Shown here piece after piece: positions 9,125 through 16,900 of a stretch of 64,000 bases of DNA. Position 1 is the first letter of the stretch; each line of letters opens with the position of its first letter. The notes below the pieces were generated by a model. It searched no databases. It was not told where the DNA came from and worked only from the letters and a program-made list of their open reading frames with translations. The DNA is from Marivivens donghaensis (lineage in GTDB: Bacteria > Pseudomonadota > Alphaproteobacteria > Rhodobacterales > Rhodobacteraceae): the NCBI RefSeq assembly GCF_030410045.1, contig NZ_JAUFRA010000005.1, positions 710,739-774,738 on the forward strand, given 5' to 3'. Position numbers and translations under genes: made by a program.

Positions 9125-9595
9125 ATGATGCAGAACACCACATCAAAAACGCACCTCATTCTGATCGCCTTTCTGACAGGCGGTCTTCTGACGATTATGA
9201 CGCTGTTCAATGGCCGCGTCGCATTAGGAGGCGGCGCGATCTTTTCGTCATGGGTGGCGCATGGCGTCGGAACTGTCGCAGCCATCATCGCACTCATCGT
9301 GCTCTTTCGGCGCCGCCCAAAGGGAGGCACGCGGTCTCGCGCTCCGTTCTGGGCTTACCTCGGCGGTATTTCGGGGGCTTTGACGGTGATCCTGACCTCA
9401 ACCACGGTGAACACATCGCTTGCACTCTCGGGCACAATCGCCCTCGGCCTTGCGGGACAGATGGTGTTTGGACTTGGCGCGGATGTGCTGGGGCTGTTTG
9501 GTCTGCCAAAACGTCGATTGGCGCCGCGCGAGTTGGTCTCTTTCGCAATGATCTGCGCGGGTAGTTTGATCATCATCTATTTGGGGCGGGTCTGA
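9125..9595 (+). CDS. YdcZ-family (DUF606) small membrane transporter, first of pair
   Basis: A 156-residue protein with about five hydrophobic helices. The repeat TVILTSTTVNTSLALSG near residue 100 is typical of the YdcZ/DUF606 branch of drug/metabolite transporters. These half-size proteins usually occur as adjacent pairs that presumably form a heterodimer. The stop overlaps the start of the second gene (TGATG). Two neighbouring ATGs (9125, 9128) could serve as start. The substrate is unknown. Confidence 0.75.
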   Translation: MMQNTTSKTHLILIAFLTGGLLTIMTLFNGRVALGGGAIFSSWVAHGVGTVAAIIALIVLFRRRPKGGTRSRAPFWAYLGGISGALTVILTSTTVNTSLALSGTIALGLAGQMVFGLGADVLGLFGLPKRRLAPRELVSFAMICAGSLIIIYLGRV

Positions 9596-10029
9596 TGGGA
9601 ATTTGGTTTTACGTCTTACTCGCCTTTGCCGCAGGTTTGCTGGTCGGACTGAGCCGCCAAATCAATGGTCGCCTGTCACTCTCCACGAGCCCGCTAGAAT
9701 CATCGTTCTGGAATCACGCGATTGGCTTCGTGGTCCTCTGTGTGGTTGCGCTCTCCATCGGATGGTCCCACCCCCAAGACGGCCTCGCTGACATACCGCT
9801 GACCGCCTACGCTGGCGGCGCGGTTGGCGTGGTCTTTATCGCGTCATCCAGCTGGCTCATCGCGCGTATTGGCGCTGCGCAAACGGCTGTATTGGTGATC
9901 GCAGGGCAAATGGTATCGAGCGTGATCCTCGATATCGCGATGGGAACCGCTGGGATCGCTTGGGCGCGCACCTTGGGGGTTACGTTAATCCTTGCAGGAA
10001 TTTTCTACGGTCGACGCGCAAGAGACTGA
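9595..10029 (+). CDS. YdcZ-family (DUF606) small membrane transporter, second of pair
   Basis: A 144-residue protein with about five membrane helices. It shows the family landmarks GLSRQINGRL at the N-terminus, SSFWNHAIGF near residue 37, and QMVSSVILD near 105. It is translated by coupling with the preceding paralogue. The pair probably forms one exporter or importer of small molecules. It is the last core gene before the tRNA-Glu that carries the island. Confidence 0.77.
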   Translation: MGIWFYVLLAFAAGLLVGLSRQINGRLSLSTSPLESSFWNHAIGFVVLCVVALSIGWSHPQDGLADIPLTAYAGGAVGVVFIASSSWLIARIGAAQTAVLVIAGQMVSSVILDIAMGTAGIAWARTLGVTLILAGIFYGRRARD

Positions 10030-10085
10030 ATTTCCCGCTTGCGCCGCCGCACAGACATGATTATGACGCCCCTCACGCACAGAGT

Positions 10086-10160
10086 GGCCCGTTCGTCTAT
10101 CGGTTAGGACGCCAGGTTTTCAACCTGGAAAGAGGGGTTCGATTCCCCTACGGGCTGCCA
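10086..10160 (+). tRNA. tRNA-Glu (anticodon TTC)
   Basis: The acceptor stem GGCCCGT pairs with ACGGGCT (with one G-U pair). The anticodon arm CCAGG-TTTTCAA-CCTGG gives anticodon TTC, the T arm is AGGGG-TTCGATT-CCCCT, and the discriminator G is followed by an encoded CCA. The 3' end is also the left attachment site of the genomic island. Confidence 0.95.
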
Positions 10161-10162
10161 CT
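10146..10162 (+). repeat. attL, left direct repeat of the island
   Basis: CCCTACGGGCTGCCACT, the T-arm and acceptor 3' end of tRNA-Glu plus two bases. It recurs perfectly and in the same orientation at 47243-47259. The tRNA remains intact, as is usual for tyrosine-integrase insertions. Confidence 0.88.
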
Positions 10163-10368
10163 GCATTTCCCAAAATATTTTAAAAACAATATGTTAGGTA
10201 CTTATTCATCTAGCGTGTATGCCGGTCCGTATACCAAATTGATTATGGACAACATTGGTCCTGAGCTGACTGAAGGTTCACACCCTCACACTCGTACTCT
10301 CCAAGAAACTTGACGATGAATGCCCTTCTGGGACATGTCACTGGTGTTTATCCAATGGCGGACTGATT

Positions 10369-10845
10369 ATGCTCTCGAAATTCAAAAATAAAACTGCCAA
10401 CGATGCACCAGCCGACGATAGGCATTCGCCGAGCGATCAGAAGCTTCAGTCATCGGCATTAGACGCGGCACCTACCAAAAAACCATTTATGCCACCCTAT
10501 CGAGAAGGCAGCGTTACTGACAAACGTCGCTCAGTTCTTCATGAAGGGATCAAAATCGAAGGCAACTGGACAAGTGATGGTGTTGTCGAGTTTGGCGGGA
10601 CGATTACCGGCGACCTTACCGCTGACATTCTAGTGGTGACCAAAACTGGGAAAATCACAGGCACAATTCGGGCTGATCAAGTCATGATTGAAGGACAAGT
10701 GATAGGCAAAATCTTTGCCAAATCTCTCAGCTTGAAACCGACCGCAAATGTAGAGGCCGACATCACCTCACCTACCTTGAGCATGGATATGGGTGCAAAA
10801 TTCAACGGCGCAATCTCGATGCCACCCCAGAAAACTATGATCTGA
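10369..10845 (+). CDS. bactofilin-family cytoskeletal protein
   Basis: A 158-residue protein. A flexible, charged N-terminus of about 55 residues precedes the bactofilin beta-helix. The short repeats are visible as EGNWTSDGVVEFGGTITGDL, VTKTGKITGTIRAD, and GQVIGKIFAKSLSLKPTANVEAD. Bactofilins polymerise without nucleotides and scaffold envelope or wall enzymes. It is the first gene inside the island. The adjoining stretch from the tRNA (10163-10368) is AT-rich and holds no gene I can support. Confidence 0.85.
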   Translation: MLSKFKNKTANDAPADDRHSPSDQKLQSSALDAAPTKKPFMPPYREGSVTDKRRSVLHEGIKIEGNWTSDGVVEFGGTITGDLTADILVVTKTGKITGTIRADQVMIEGQVIGKIFAKSLSLKPTANVEADITSPTLSMDMGAKFNGAISMPPQKTMI

Positions 10846-10992
10846 TGCCGCTACCTCAAAGTGCTAACGCTGATAGATGTGCCTTATAGGGCATACAGAC
10901 CCTGGGGCACTCTCGCCTCCCACTAAATACTATCCGACATGCAATACCTGGAAATGAATATGTCCTAGGTTTTGGTCTCGAAGCCGCTGGCG

Positions 10993-11667
10993 TCAATTTT
11001 TCCCACAGCACTGCTTATATAAATATCCAGACCCACAAGTGCATGGGTCATTTCGTTTTGGCTTTTTAATTTGACGCTTTTGACGAGATGTCGGTTGTTC
11101 AAATAAGTCCGTACGAGCCTGCTGCAGCAATTCAATTAAGGCATTCGGAATGAGGTCCAGCGCTTCTTCAGAAAACGCGTGGATAAGTTGGTCGTCAAAA
11201 TCACTTTGACCTTCGGCTATTTCATTGAGAACTAAAAAGAGGCTCAGAGCACTTCGCGTAACCTCCTCACTATGATCGAACAACGCCTCCCAGACATCTT
11301 TCCGGAGAGCTACGCCACGGTTGAAGCCTTGAACCCAAGGCTGCCATGAAACTTGATCTGTGTCCTCAACATTTGAAAAAATAGGCTGCAATCGCTGTCG
11401 AGTCTTTGCCCTATCGGCGATGTATTCGAGGTGGCCGACAATATTTTCAACGACCAGATCAGCAACTTTGCCACGAGGGAATTTCTCAGGAACTTTTCCT
11501 TTGAATAAATCTGTGAGCCAGCTTGATGGAGGTACAAATTCTGGACACAAGAACACTGCCGTAAGATACCCATCCAGCTCACTGAGCTTCATATCGATGC
11601 GCTGGGTAGCATCTGAAGACGAGAGAAGTTGAGCAAGTCGCTCGACATCATGTTTATAGAAGCGCAT
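10993..11667 (-). CDS. YecA/UPF0149-like protein with C-terminal SEC-C zinc motif
   Basis: A 224-residue protein. LDGYLTAVFLCPEFVPPSSW (about residue 30) matches the UPF0149/YecA signature, and the C-terminus RNDPCTCGSGYLYKQCCGKN is a complete SEC-C metal-binding motif of SecA type. The family is poorly characterised; SEC-C motifs bind zinc and often contact ribosomes or SecB. The ATG at 11667 has GGAAGG eight bases upstream; a GTG three codons earlier is less likely. Its neighbours are small unknown genes. Confidence 0.8.
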   Translation of the reverse strand: MRFYKHDVERLAQLLSSSDATQRIDMKLSELDGYLTAVFLCPEFVPPSSWLTDLFKGKVPEKFPRGKVADLVVENIVGHLEYIADRAKTRQRLQPIFSNVEDTDQVSWQPWVQGFNRGVALRKDVWEALFDHSEEVTRSALSLFLVLNEIAEGQSDFDDQLIHAFSEEALDLIPNALIELLQQARTDLFEQPTSRQKRQIKKPKRNDPCTCGSGYLYKQCCGKN

Positions 11668-11794
11668 GATCTTCACCTTCCGTTGCCTACTCCAACATTC
11701 GGTTGCTTAGACTTTATAAGCTCGAAACTGTCGATGCCTTAGTGGACCACAGATTAGTCATAATTATGCCTCTTTTTTACGTGATGTAAGCTTC

Positions 11795-12154
11795 ATGAAA
11801 GTTGTTCGCTCTCTCATTTTTGGATGGTCGCCAATCAGAATACAGGACTACCTGACATCTGAGATGATGAAGTTTGGCGTTCCTGAACACCTTGCTCGAT
11901 CGATTATTAAAGTGCTTGCAGATGCGGGCTATCTGCAATCTGAGAAGACACAGCCTCCTTTAGTTTTGACACAGGAATTTCGGGTGCCGCTTAAAACGAA
12001 AGATAAAAAATTAGCACTCCGTCCAGTCGAAACTCTTGTTCAAGAAATAGAGAACACTTGTGCTGCACGTTTATCCGATGCGACAGTCAAGAGGTTGATG
12101 ACACGGCAACACTACCTGAGACTTGCCACTCATCATTCTTTGGCTGAGGACTGA
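11795..12154 (+). CDS. hypothetical protein
   Basis: A 119-residue soluble, basic protein that I do not recognise. Residues 15-60 (IQDYLTSEMMKFGVPEHLARSII, then KVLADAGYLQ) read like a helical, possibly winged-helix segment. It is followed after three bases by an exported protein gene that has its own GAGGA site, so the two probably form an operon. The start has only a weak ribosome-binding site. Coding status is inferred from length and from spacing to the next gene. Confidence 0.5.
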   Translation: MKVVRSLIFGWSPIRIQDYLTSEMMKFGVPEHLARSIIKVLADAGYLQSEKTQPPLVLTQEFRVPLKTKDKKLALRPVETLVQEIENTCAARLSDATVKRLMTRQHYLRLATHHSLAED

Positions 12155-12157
12155 CTA

Positions 12158-12586
12158 ATGACCATTACGCGTCTAACTGCGATGCTACTTCCGTTTGTAG
12201 CCCTCACCACCGAAGGCCAGGCTCAAGAACCCACTGGAGGCTACTCCGTCTTTTGCGTTGTAGATGAGGCAAAATCACATCACCTGAACACTGGTGAAAT
12301 CGATGATGAATATTCGGAGCAGCCTTCGAGCTTCAGCGTACTCCCATCGGGCGCAATCGTGGCAGTGAATGCCCCATTTTGCCAGTTTGTTACGCAAGTA
12401 AATCGGACAGAAGGCAAGCTCAGCTTCTACTGCAGGACGATGGAACCGGACAGCGAGGCTCTCATATCCCTCGACACTCAAACCTATGACTTTTCAAAAT
12501 TCGTTCATCTAAGAGAAAAAGCGATTATCACAATGTCGGGCCATTGTATCATCGACGATGACGCGCCTGAAAGTCCCAGTAGCTGA
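12158..12586 (+). CDS. hypothetical exported protein
   Basis: A 142-residue protein with a signal peptide (about 1-22, cleavage probably after GQAQ) and four cysteines in the mature part (FCVVDE, FCQF, FYCRT, HCIIDD), which could form two disulphides in the periplasm. No domain recognised. The start is supported by GAGGA eight bases upstream and by its position three bases after the previous gene. It ends three bases before the convergent gene at 12589. Confidence 0.55.
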   Translation: MTITRLTAMLLPFVALTTEGQAQEPTGGYSVFCVVDEAKSHHLNTGEIDDEYSEQPSSFSVLPSGAIVAVNAPFCQFVTQVNRTEGKLSFYCRTMEPDSEALISLDTQTYDFSKFVHLREKAIITMSGHCIIDDDAPESPSS

Positions 12587-12588
12587 CA

Positions 12589-12921
12589 TCAACACTCATC
12601 GAAAACCACGGCCCGGCCATGCCCATCAAAAATTTTTCCGTCAGCGGCATAGCAGAGTATCGTCTTGAGTTTCTCACGGGACTTTTTCCCCAAACCCGCC
12701 AACTGTTTTAGACGTCTTTCATCCATCCCAAGCAATTCACGCAGAAGCGAGATATCTACGGCATCAAGCTCCACATCGTCGTATCGCGTCTTAAAATCTC
12801 TCTGAAGGTGCAAAAAAATTTGCACCCAGATCGTCGGCCGGATGAGATCGATGAGCCTCCCACTTGGACACTGAAAATCTTGAATAGGGTTTGCCGCCAA
12901 ATCATACTCAGTGCGTGACAC
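12589..12921 (-). CDS. small unknown protein, paralogue A of an inverted pair
   Basis: A 110-residue protein starting at GTG with GGAG nine bases upstream. It has a central block IWVQIFLHLQRDFKT, then DISLLREL, a helix-hairpin-helix-like LAGLGKKSREKL, and DGKIF near the end. The same order of blocks occurs in the divergent gene at 13004-13303, so the two are paralogues. The hairpin motif could bind nucleic acid non-specifically, but I do not recognise the family. Confidence 0.55.
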   Translation of the reverse strand: MSRTEYDLAANPIQDFQCPSGRLIDLIRPTIWVQIFLHLQRDFKTRYDDVELDAVDISLLRELLGMDERRLKQLAGLGKKSREKLKTILCYAADGKIFDGHGRAVVFDEC

Positions 12922-13003
12922 TTTGCTTTCTCCGCAAGAACGAATAACACATCACAATTGATCGATTTCGAGATAGGCTTTCACATTACAGCATGAGGAT
13001 ACC

Positions 13004-13303
13004 GTGGTGAAGTACGACCGTGTCGCTGACCAGCCTTTGATAAATTTCGCAACAGTCGACGGCCCATTAGCTCGCCAAATAAGCACATTCGTGTGGGTCA
13101 AGATATTCCTAGACTGTCAACGCGACTTCAAAACGTCTCATAGCAACGTTGATCCAGCTGCCATCGATATATCGCTGATCGATCATCTAATGACGCTACA
13201 GCCAACTCAGATAGCGCAGATTTCTGGTGTTGGCCCCCAAGCGCAGAAAAAGCTTCAAGAAATCATCGAAAAGCGTCGCGATGGTAAAATCTTCGCGTTG
13301 TGA
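13004..13303 (+). CDS. small unknown protein, paralogue B of an inverted pair
   Basis: A 99-residue protein starting at GTG behind GAGGA. It shares with paralogue A the blocks VWVKIFLDCQRDFKT, DISLIDHL, a helix-hairpin-helix-like ISGVGPQAQKKLQEI, and DGKIFAL at its end. The starts of the two genes face each other across 82 bases, so they could be co-regulated or regulate one another. Function unknown. Confidence 0.55.
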   Translation: MVKYDRVADQPLINFATVDGPLARQISTFVWVKIFLDCQRDFKTSHSNVDPAAIDISLIDHLMTLQPTQIAQISGVGPQAQKKLQEIIEKRRDGKIFAL

Positions 13304-13488
13304 GATCGTCTGACATTAAATTTTAATTTAGACGCTAAATGGGACGCTTCGTTGAACCGGAAAAACGATGGGCGCTCAGTGTCCAATCAAAAGCATGGTC
13401 GACAGGCGGAATATCGGCACACAAACCCACGTACATATTGAAAGAATACATTAAGGTTCAGGTGTTGTTTTTGGGCTGTTGTGTATCA

Positions 13489-13604
13489 GAGTTCTGCGGA
13501 GGCTCGTCTATGGGCGGGAGGTTCCGAGCATCACCATCCGCGAGATGACGGATCTGGTGACGGCGAGTTGGGAAAAGCAGGAAGAGGTGGTGTTTGGGGG
13601 GTGA
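13489..13604 (+). pseudogene. C-terminal remnant of recombinase-cassette accessory protein
   Basis: The fragment reads VLRRLVYGREVPS...DLVTASWEKQEEVVFGG and then stops. It is nearly identical to the C-terminus of the interrupted gene at 21405-21791. The N-terminal part is missing and it runs straight into the IS6 remnant. The preceding 13304-13488 holds nothing I can support. Confidence 0.7.
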
Positions 13605-13620
13605 GGGCGGGGAGCAGGAG

Positions 13621-13882
13621 TTCGCTTCCTGATTTCAGCAGCAAACAGCGGACCAAATCTGTTCCACCAATAACCTATAGTTTCATGGCTAACATCGATC
13701 CCCCGCTCATGCAGGAGATCCTCCACATTACGAAGAGACAGAGGGAACCGCACATAGAGCATGACCGCTAAGCGGATCACCTCTGGGCTCGTCTTGAAGT
13801 ATCGAAATGGAGAGCGCTTGGTCATACCAAAACGCTAAACACGTACCATACCCTGCTCAAGGACGTTTAGTCTGACAGTGCC
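13621..13882 (-). mobile_element. IS6-family remnant (right end and transposase N-terminus)
   Basis: 262 bases match 21061-21322 of the complete IS6 copy with few changes. It retains the terminal repeat ending GGCACTGT on the minus strand and the first 65 or so transposase codons (MTKRSPFRYFKTSPEVIRL). The rest of the element is missing, so it is dead. It has the same orientation as the full copy, with the fructoside operon between them. Confidence 0.85.
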
Positions 13883-13901
13883 CTCAAGTTCATTCGTATA
13901 A

Positions 13902-13930
13902 CAAAAAGGCCAACCGACTTAGGGTTGGCC
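13902..13930 (-). terminator. terminator of the fructoside operon
   Basis: GGCCAACC (13908-13915) pairs with GGTTGGCC (13923-13930) across a 7-base loop. On the minus strand the stem is followed by TTTTT. It sits 20 bases behind the ATPase gene, the last of the operon. Confidence 0.9.
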
Positions 13931-13949
13931 CTTTGATCGTTGTCAAAAC

Positions 13950-15023
13950 CTATTCGGTCTCAGGATGAAAGAGATGGGCTTTCACCGGATCGAAGGACAG
14001 CTCAATCGATGTACCGCGATCAAAAATCGCGTCTTTTGGAAGGGCCGCAATCAGAGTGGTTCCGTCACCCATCGCAAGGTTCATCACCGTCTCGCTTCCA
14101 AGACGCTCTGTTAGGTTAATCTTACCCTTCAAAACCCCGTAACCCTCTTTCGCCTCAGGCTCGAGGTATTGCGGCCGCAATCCAAGAACGAGCTTGTCGC
14201 CGACCTTGGCCTTGATCTCAGATGGGATCGAAATCGGAGCGAGCGCCGCATTTGAAACCACATAGTGGCCCTTTTCGGCAGCCGTGACCTCCACCTCAAG
14301 GAAGTTCATTGACGGGCTGCCGATAAACTTTGCAACAAAGAGATTTGCGGGCTTGTGATAAAGCTCCATCGGCGCGCCGATCTGCTGAACTTCTCCGTCG
14401 CGAAGCACTACGATCTTATCCGCAAGCGTCATAGCTTCGACCTGATCATGTGTCACATAGATCATGGTCGCTCCGAGATCTTTGTGCAGCTTGCCGATCT
14501 CCATCCGCATATCCATTCGAAGGGCCGCGTCTAAGTTAGAAAGCGGCTCATCAAAAAGGAAGACTTTGGGATCGCGCACAATCGCACGTCCAATCGCAAC
14601 GCGCTGGCGCTGACCACCCGAAAGCTGGCTCGGACGGCGATCCAACAAGTGCTCCATCTGCAAGATACGTGCGGCTTCCGCAACTTTAGCTTCTTTCTCC
14701 GCTTTGGGCGTTTTGGAGATCGTCAGGCCAAATGCTACGTTTTCGCGAACAGTCATATGAGGGAAAATTGCGTAGGATTGGAACACCATCGCAACGCCGC
14801 GCTCTTTGGGTTGGAGCTCGTTGACGACCTGCCCATCAACGGACAACTCGCCTTCCGAAATATCTTCAAGCCCAGCAATCATCCGCAAAAGCGTTGACTT
14901 GCCGCAACCAGATGGACCCACAAAGACGACAAACTCACCATGGTTGATCTCGATGTCGACGCCTTTAATCACGTCGACCGGACCATAGGATTTTTTGAGC
15001 TTCTTAAGAGAGATATCCGCCAT
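13950..15023 (-). CDS. sugar ABC transporter ATPase (UgpC/MalK type)
   Basis: A 357-residue ATPase with Walker A GPSGCGKST, signature LSGGQRQRVAIGRA and Walker B VFLFDEPLSNLD, followed by the C-terminal OB-fold (TOBE) domain typical of MalK/UgpC proteins (about residues 240-357). It energises import through the two permeases of this operon. It is the last gene, three bases behind the glycosidase. It is close in sequence to the second ATPase at 32226-33281. The MalK-like C-terminus could also take part in regulation. Confidence 0.93.
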   Translation of the reverse strand: MADISLKKLKKSYGPVDVIKGVDIEINHGEFVVFVGPSGCGKSTLLRMIAGLEDISEGELSVDGQVVNELQPKERGVAMVFQSYAIFPHMTVRENVAFGLTISKTPKAEKEAKVAEAARILQMEHLLDRRPSQLSGGQRQRVAIGRAIVRDPKVFLFDEPLSNLDAALRMDMRMEIGKLHKDLGATMIYVTHDQVEAMTLADKIVVLRDGEVQQIGAPMELYHKPANLFVAKFIGSPSMNFLEVEVTAAEKGHYVVSNAALAPISIPSEIKAKVGDKLVLGLRPQYLEPEAKEGYGVLKGKINLTERLGSETVMNLAMGDGTTLIAALPKDAIFDRGTSIELSFDPVKAHLFHPETE

Positions 15024-15026
15024 TAC

Positions 15027-16007
15027 TCAGTCCGCCTGCTCCAACAGCAAGAGACCATTAGCATCTACAAGCACACGCTGCGGATCATGGATATAGCCGC
15101 CAAACTTGTCTTTGCCGTAATCAGCAAACCCAAGAATGAAATGCTCGCCATCTTTCTCAACGATGCGGGCGGCATAGCGCTCGCACGGCAATGCCCCATC
15201 AAGGAAACCGGGTGCTGTTTTCCATGGACCGCGCGGATTGTCGGCGATGAGGTAATGGTTGCCCGTCACAGGCGGAACCCCAGCCTCGGCGATGCGGCCT
15301 TTGGACCAATGCTCGGCAGCTGTGCAGAAAAGGCAATACCACTTACCATTGATCTCAAAGACCTGCGGCACTTCGAGCTGGCCATAGTCGCCGGTAAATA
15401 CCGGCGGCTGCAATTCCCACCGAATAAGGTCTTGCGAGGTCGCAAAGCCTACGGCGCCGCCGCCATTTGGCTCTTCAATTCCAGGCACACGTGCCGTGAA
15501 ATACATGAGCCACCCGTCCCCTTTAGGGTCGCGCATCACCCAAGGATCGCGCATCGCACGGTCATGCCAGTGACCAATTGCATGCTCGCATTCATAGTAT
15601 TTTGCATTCGGTCCAGTGAGGTCGAGGCACTGACCATCGCCAACACGTTCCCACGAATGCATATCTGTCGAAGTCGCATGACCAACGCGCTGATAGAGTG
15701 CGCTCTCGCTTTGGCGCGTTCCTGTGTAAAAGAGGTGCCACAGGCCGTCATCGTCCTGAACGACGGAGCCTGTCCATGTGGTCTTATCATCCCAAGCAGG
15801 ACCATTGCGCCACGGGGTCAGGCAGGTGCCAAGGTGTTCCCAATTGGTCAAGTCGGTAGAAACCGCATGCCCTTGAGTAACATTGAAATGGCGCAGATCA
15901 GGATCGCCCAGCGATTTGTCGGCCTTGAGGAAATAGCAGTGGTGCTTTTCGCCATCGAAGGCATACCAGCTGTCCCAAATCCATTGGTTTTCAAGTGAAA
16001 GAACCAT
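15027..16007 (-). CDS. clan GH-J-like glycosidase (beta-fructosidase type)
   Basis: A 326-residue protein without signal peptide, so cytoplasmic. It has the five-bladed propeller layout. WIWDSW carries a candidate nucleophile D12, WTGSVV lies near 78, MRDP holds a candidate transition-state stabiliser D154, and LEVPQ holds a candidate acid/base E212. This trio and spacing fit GH32/GH68-type fructosidases; GH43 is the main alternative. Its place inside an ABC sugar operon implies hydrolysis of the imported oligosaccharide, for example sucrose. An upstream in-frame extension to 16217 overlaps the permease and is rejected; AGGA precedes the chosen ATG. Confidence 0.7.
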   Translation of the reverse strand: MVLSLENQWIWDSWYAFDGEKHHCYFLKADKSLGDPDLRHFNVTQGHAVSTDLTNWEHLGTCLTPWRNGPAWDDKTTWTGSVVQDDDGLWHLFYTGTRQSESALYQRVGHATSTDMHSWERVGDGQCLDLTGPNAKYYECEHAIGHWHDRAMRDPWVMRDPKGDGWLMYFTARVPGIEEPNGGGAVGFATSQDLIRWELQPPVFTGDYGQLEVPQVFEINGKWYCLFCTAAEHWSKGRIAEAGVPPVTGNHYLIADNPRGPWKTAPGFLDGALPCERYAARIVEKDGEHFILGFADYGKDKFGGYIHDPQRVLVDANGLLLLEQAD

Positions 16008-16021
16008 TGTCGTTTTCCTAA

Positions 16022-16900
16022 TTAGCCTTTGACGCCCGTCGATGCGATCGACGCGATGAAGGCACGTTGCAAGAAGAGATAGAAGGCAAGAACGGGCACA
16101 GTGATCAGGCTGAGGTAGGCCATGATCTCGCCCCAAGCGATGTTGAGCTGGAAGAAGTATTGAAGCCCAACCATGACAGGACGGTATTGCTCCTGCTGCA
16201 CGACCATAAGCGGCCACAGATACTGGTTATACATCGCCAGAAACTTAAGGATCGCTGCGGTCGCAAGCACAGGTCCGGCAAGCGGCATCACAATGCGGCG
16301 GTAAATCTGGCCCCAGCTCGCACCCTCGACGCGAGAGGCTTCGATCAACTCGTGCGGTAGATCTTTGAAATACTGCACGAAGAGATAGATGGTCAAACCA
16401 TCCGCGATGAACGGCACAATCTGCACGCGATAGGTATTGAGCCAGCCAGTCGTAAACCCATCAAGACCGATCCACGGCAGCTTGGACGCCAGCAAAAGCA
16501 TCGGAATTGCGATAGTTTCGAACGGCACGATCAAAGTCGCAAGGATGATTGAGAGCACAAGGTCTCGCCCCCGCCAGTTCAAGAAAACGATCGAGAACGC
16601 GGTCATCGAACAGATGAGGAGCGAGAGAACGACCGTAACGCCTGTGACAAGCATTGAGTTAAAGACGAAGAGTCCAACAGGTGCGCGTTTAAAAGCCGCC
16701 GAATAGTTATCAAGACTGATGTCGCCGATTGGCAGGAATGCCCGCAGCGATGCGGTGTCGAGCAAAAGTTGCTCGCTCGGCTTGAGCGACGACATAATCA
16801 TGAAGACAAGCGGAAAGCAGAAGATCAAAGCGATGATCGTCAATACCGCATAGCGTGTCGCAAGGCGCAGACCGCGGTTATCAGGTGAAACAAGTGCCAT
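16022..16900 (-). CDS. sugar ABC transporter permease (MalG type)
   Basis: A 292-residue inner-membrane protein with six hydrophobic helices. The EAA loop reads LPHELIEASRVEGASWGQIYRRIVMP (written in part: EASRVEGAS, about residue 190), which contacts the ATPase. Its start overlaps the stop of the MalF-type gene (TGATG). It forms the channel with that partner. Confidence 0.92.
   Translation of the reverse strand: MALVSPDNRGLRLATRYAVLTIIALIFCFPLVFMIMSSLKPSEQLLLDTASLRAFLPIGDISLDNYSAAFKRAPVGLFVFNSMLVTGVTVVLSLLICSMTAFSIVFLNWRGRDLVLSIILATLIVPFETIAIPMLLLASKLPWIGLDGFTTGWLNTYRVQIVPFIADGLTIYLFVQYFKDLPHELIEASRVEGASWGQIYRRIVMPLAGPVLATAAILKFLAMYNQYLWPLMVVQQEQYRPVMVGLQYFFQLNIAWGEIMAYLSLITVPVLAFYLFLQRAFIASIASTGVKG

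Noticed and set aside
9960..10313. 117-codon frame running through tRNA-Glu
   Set aside because: It overlaps a certain tRNA gene and the end of a coding gene, with no supporting signal.
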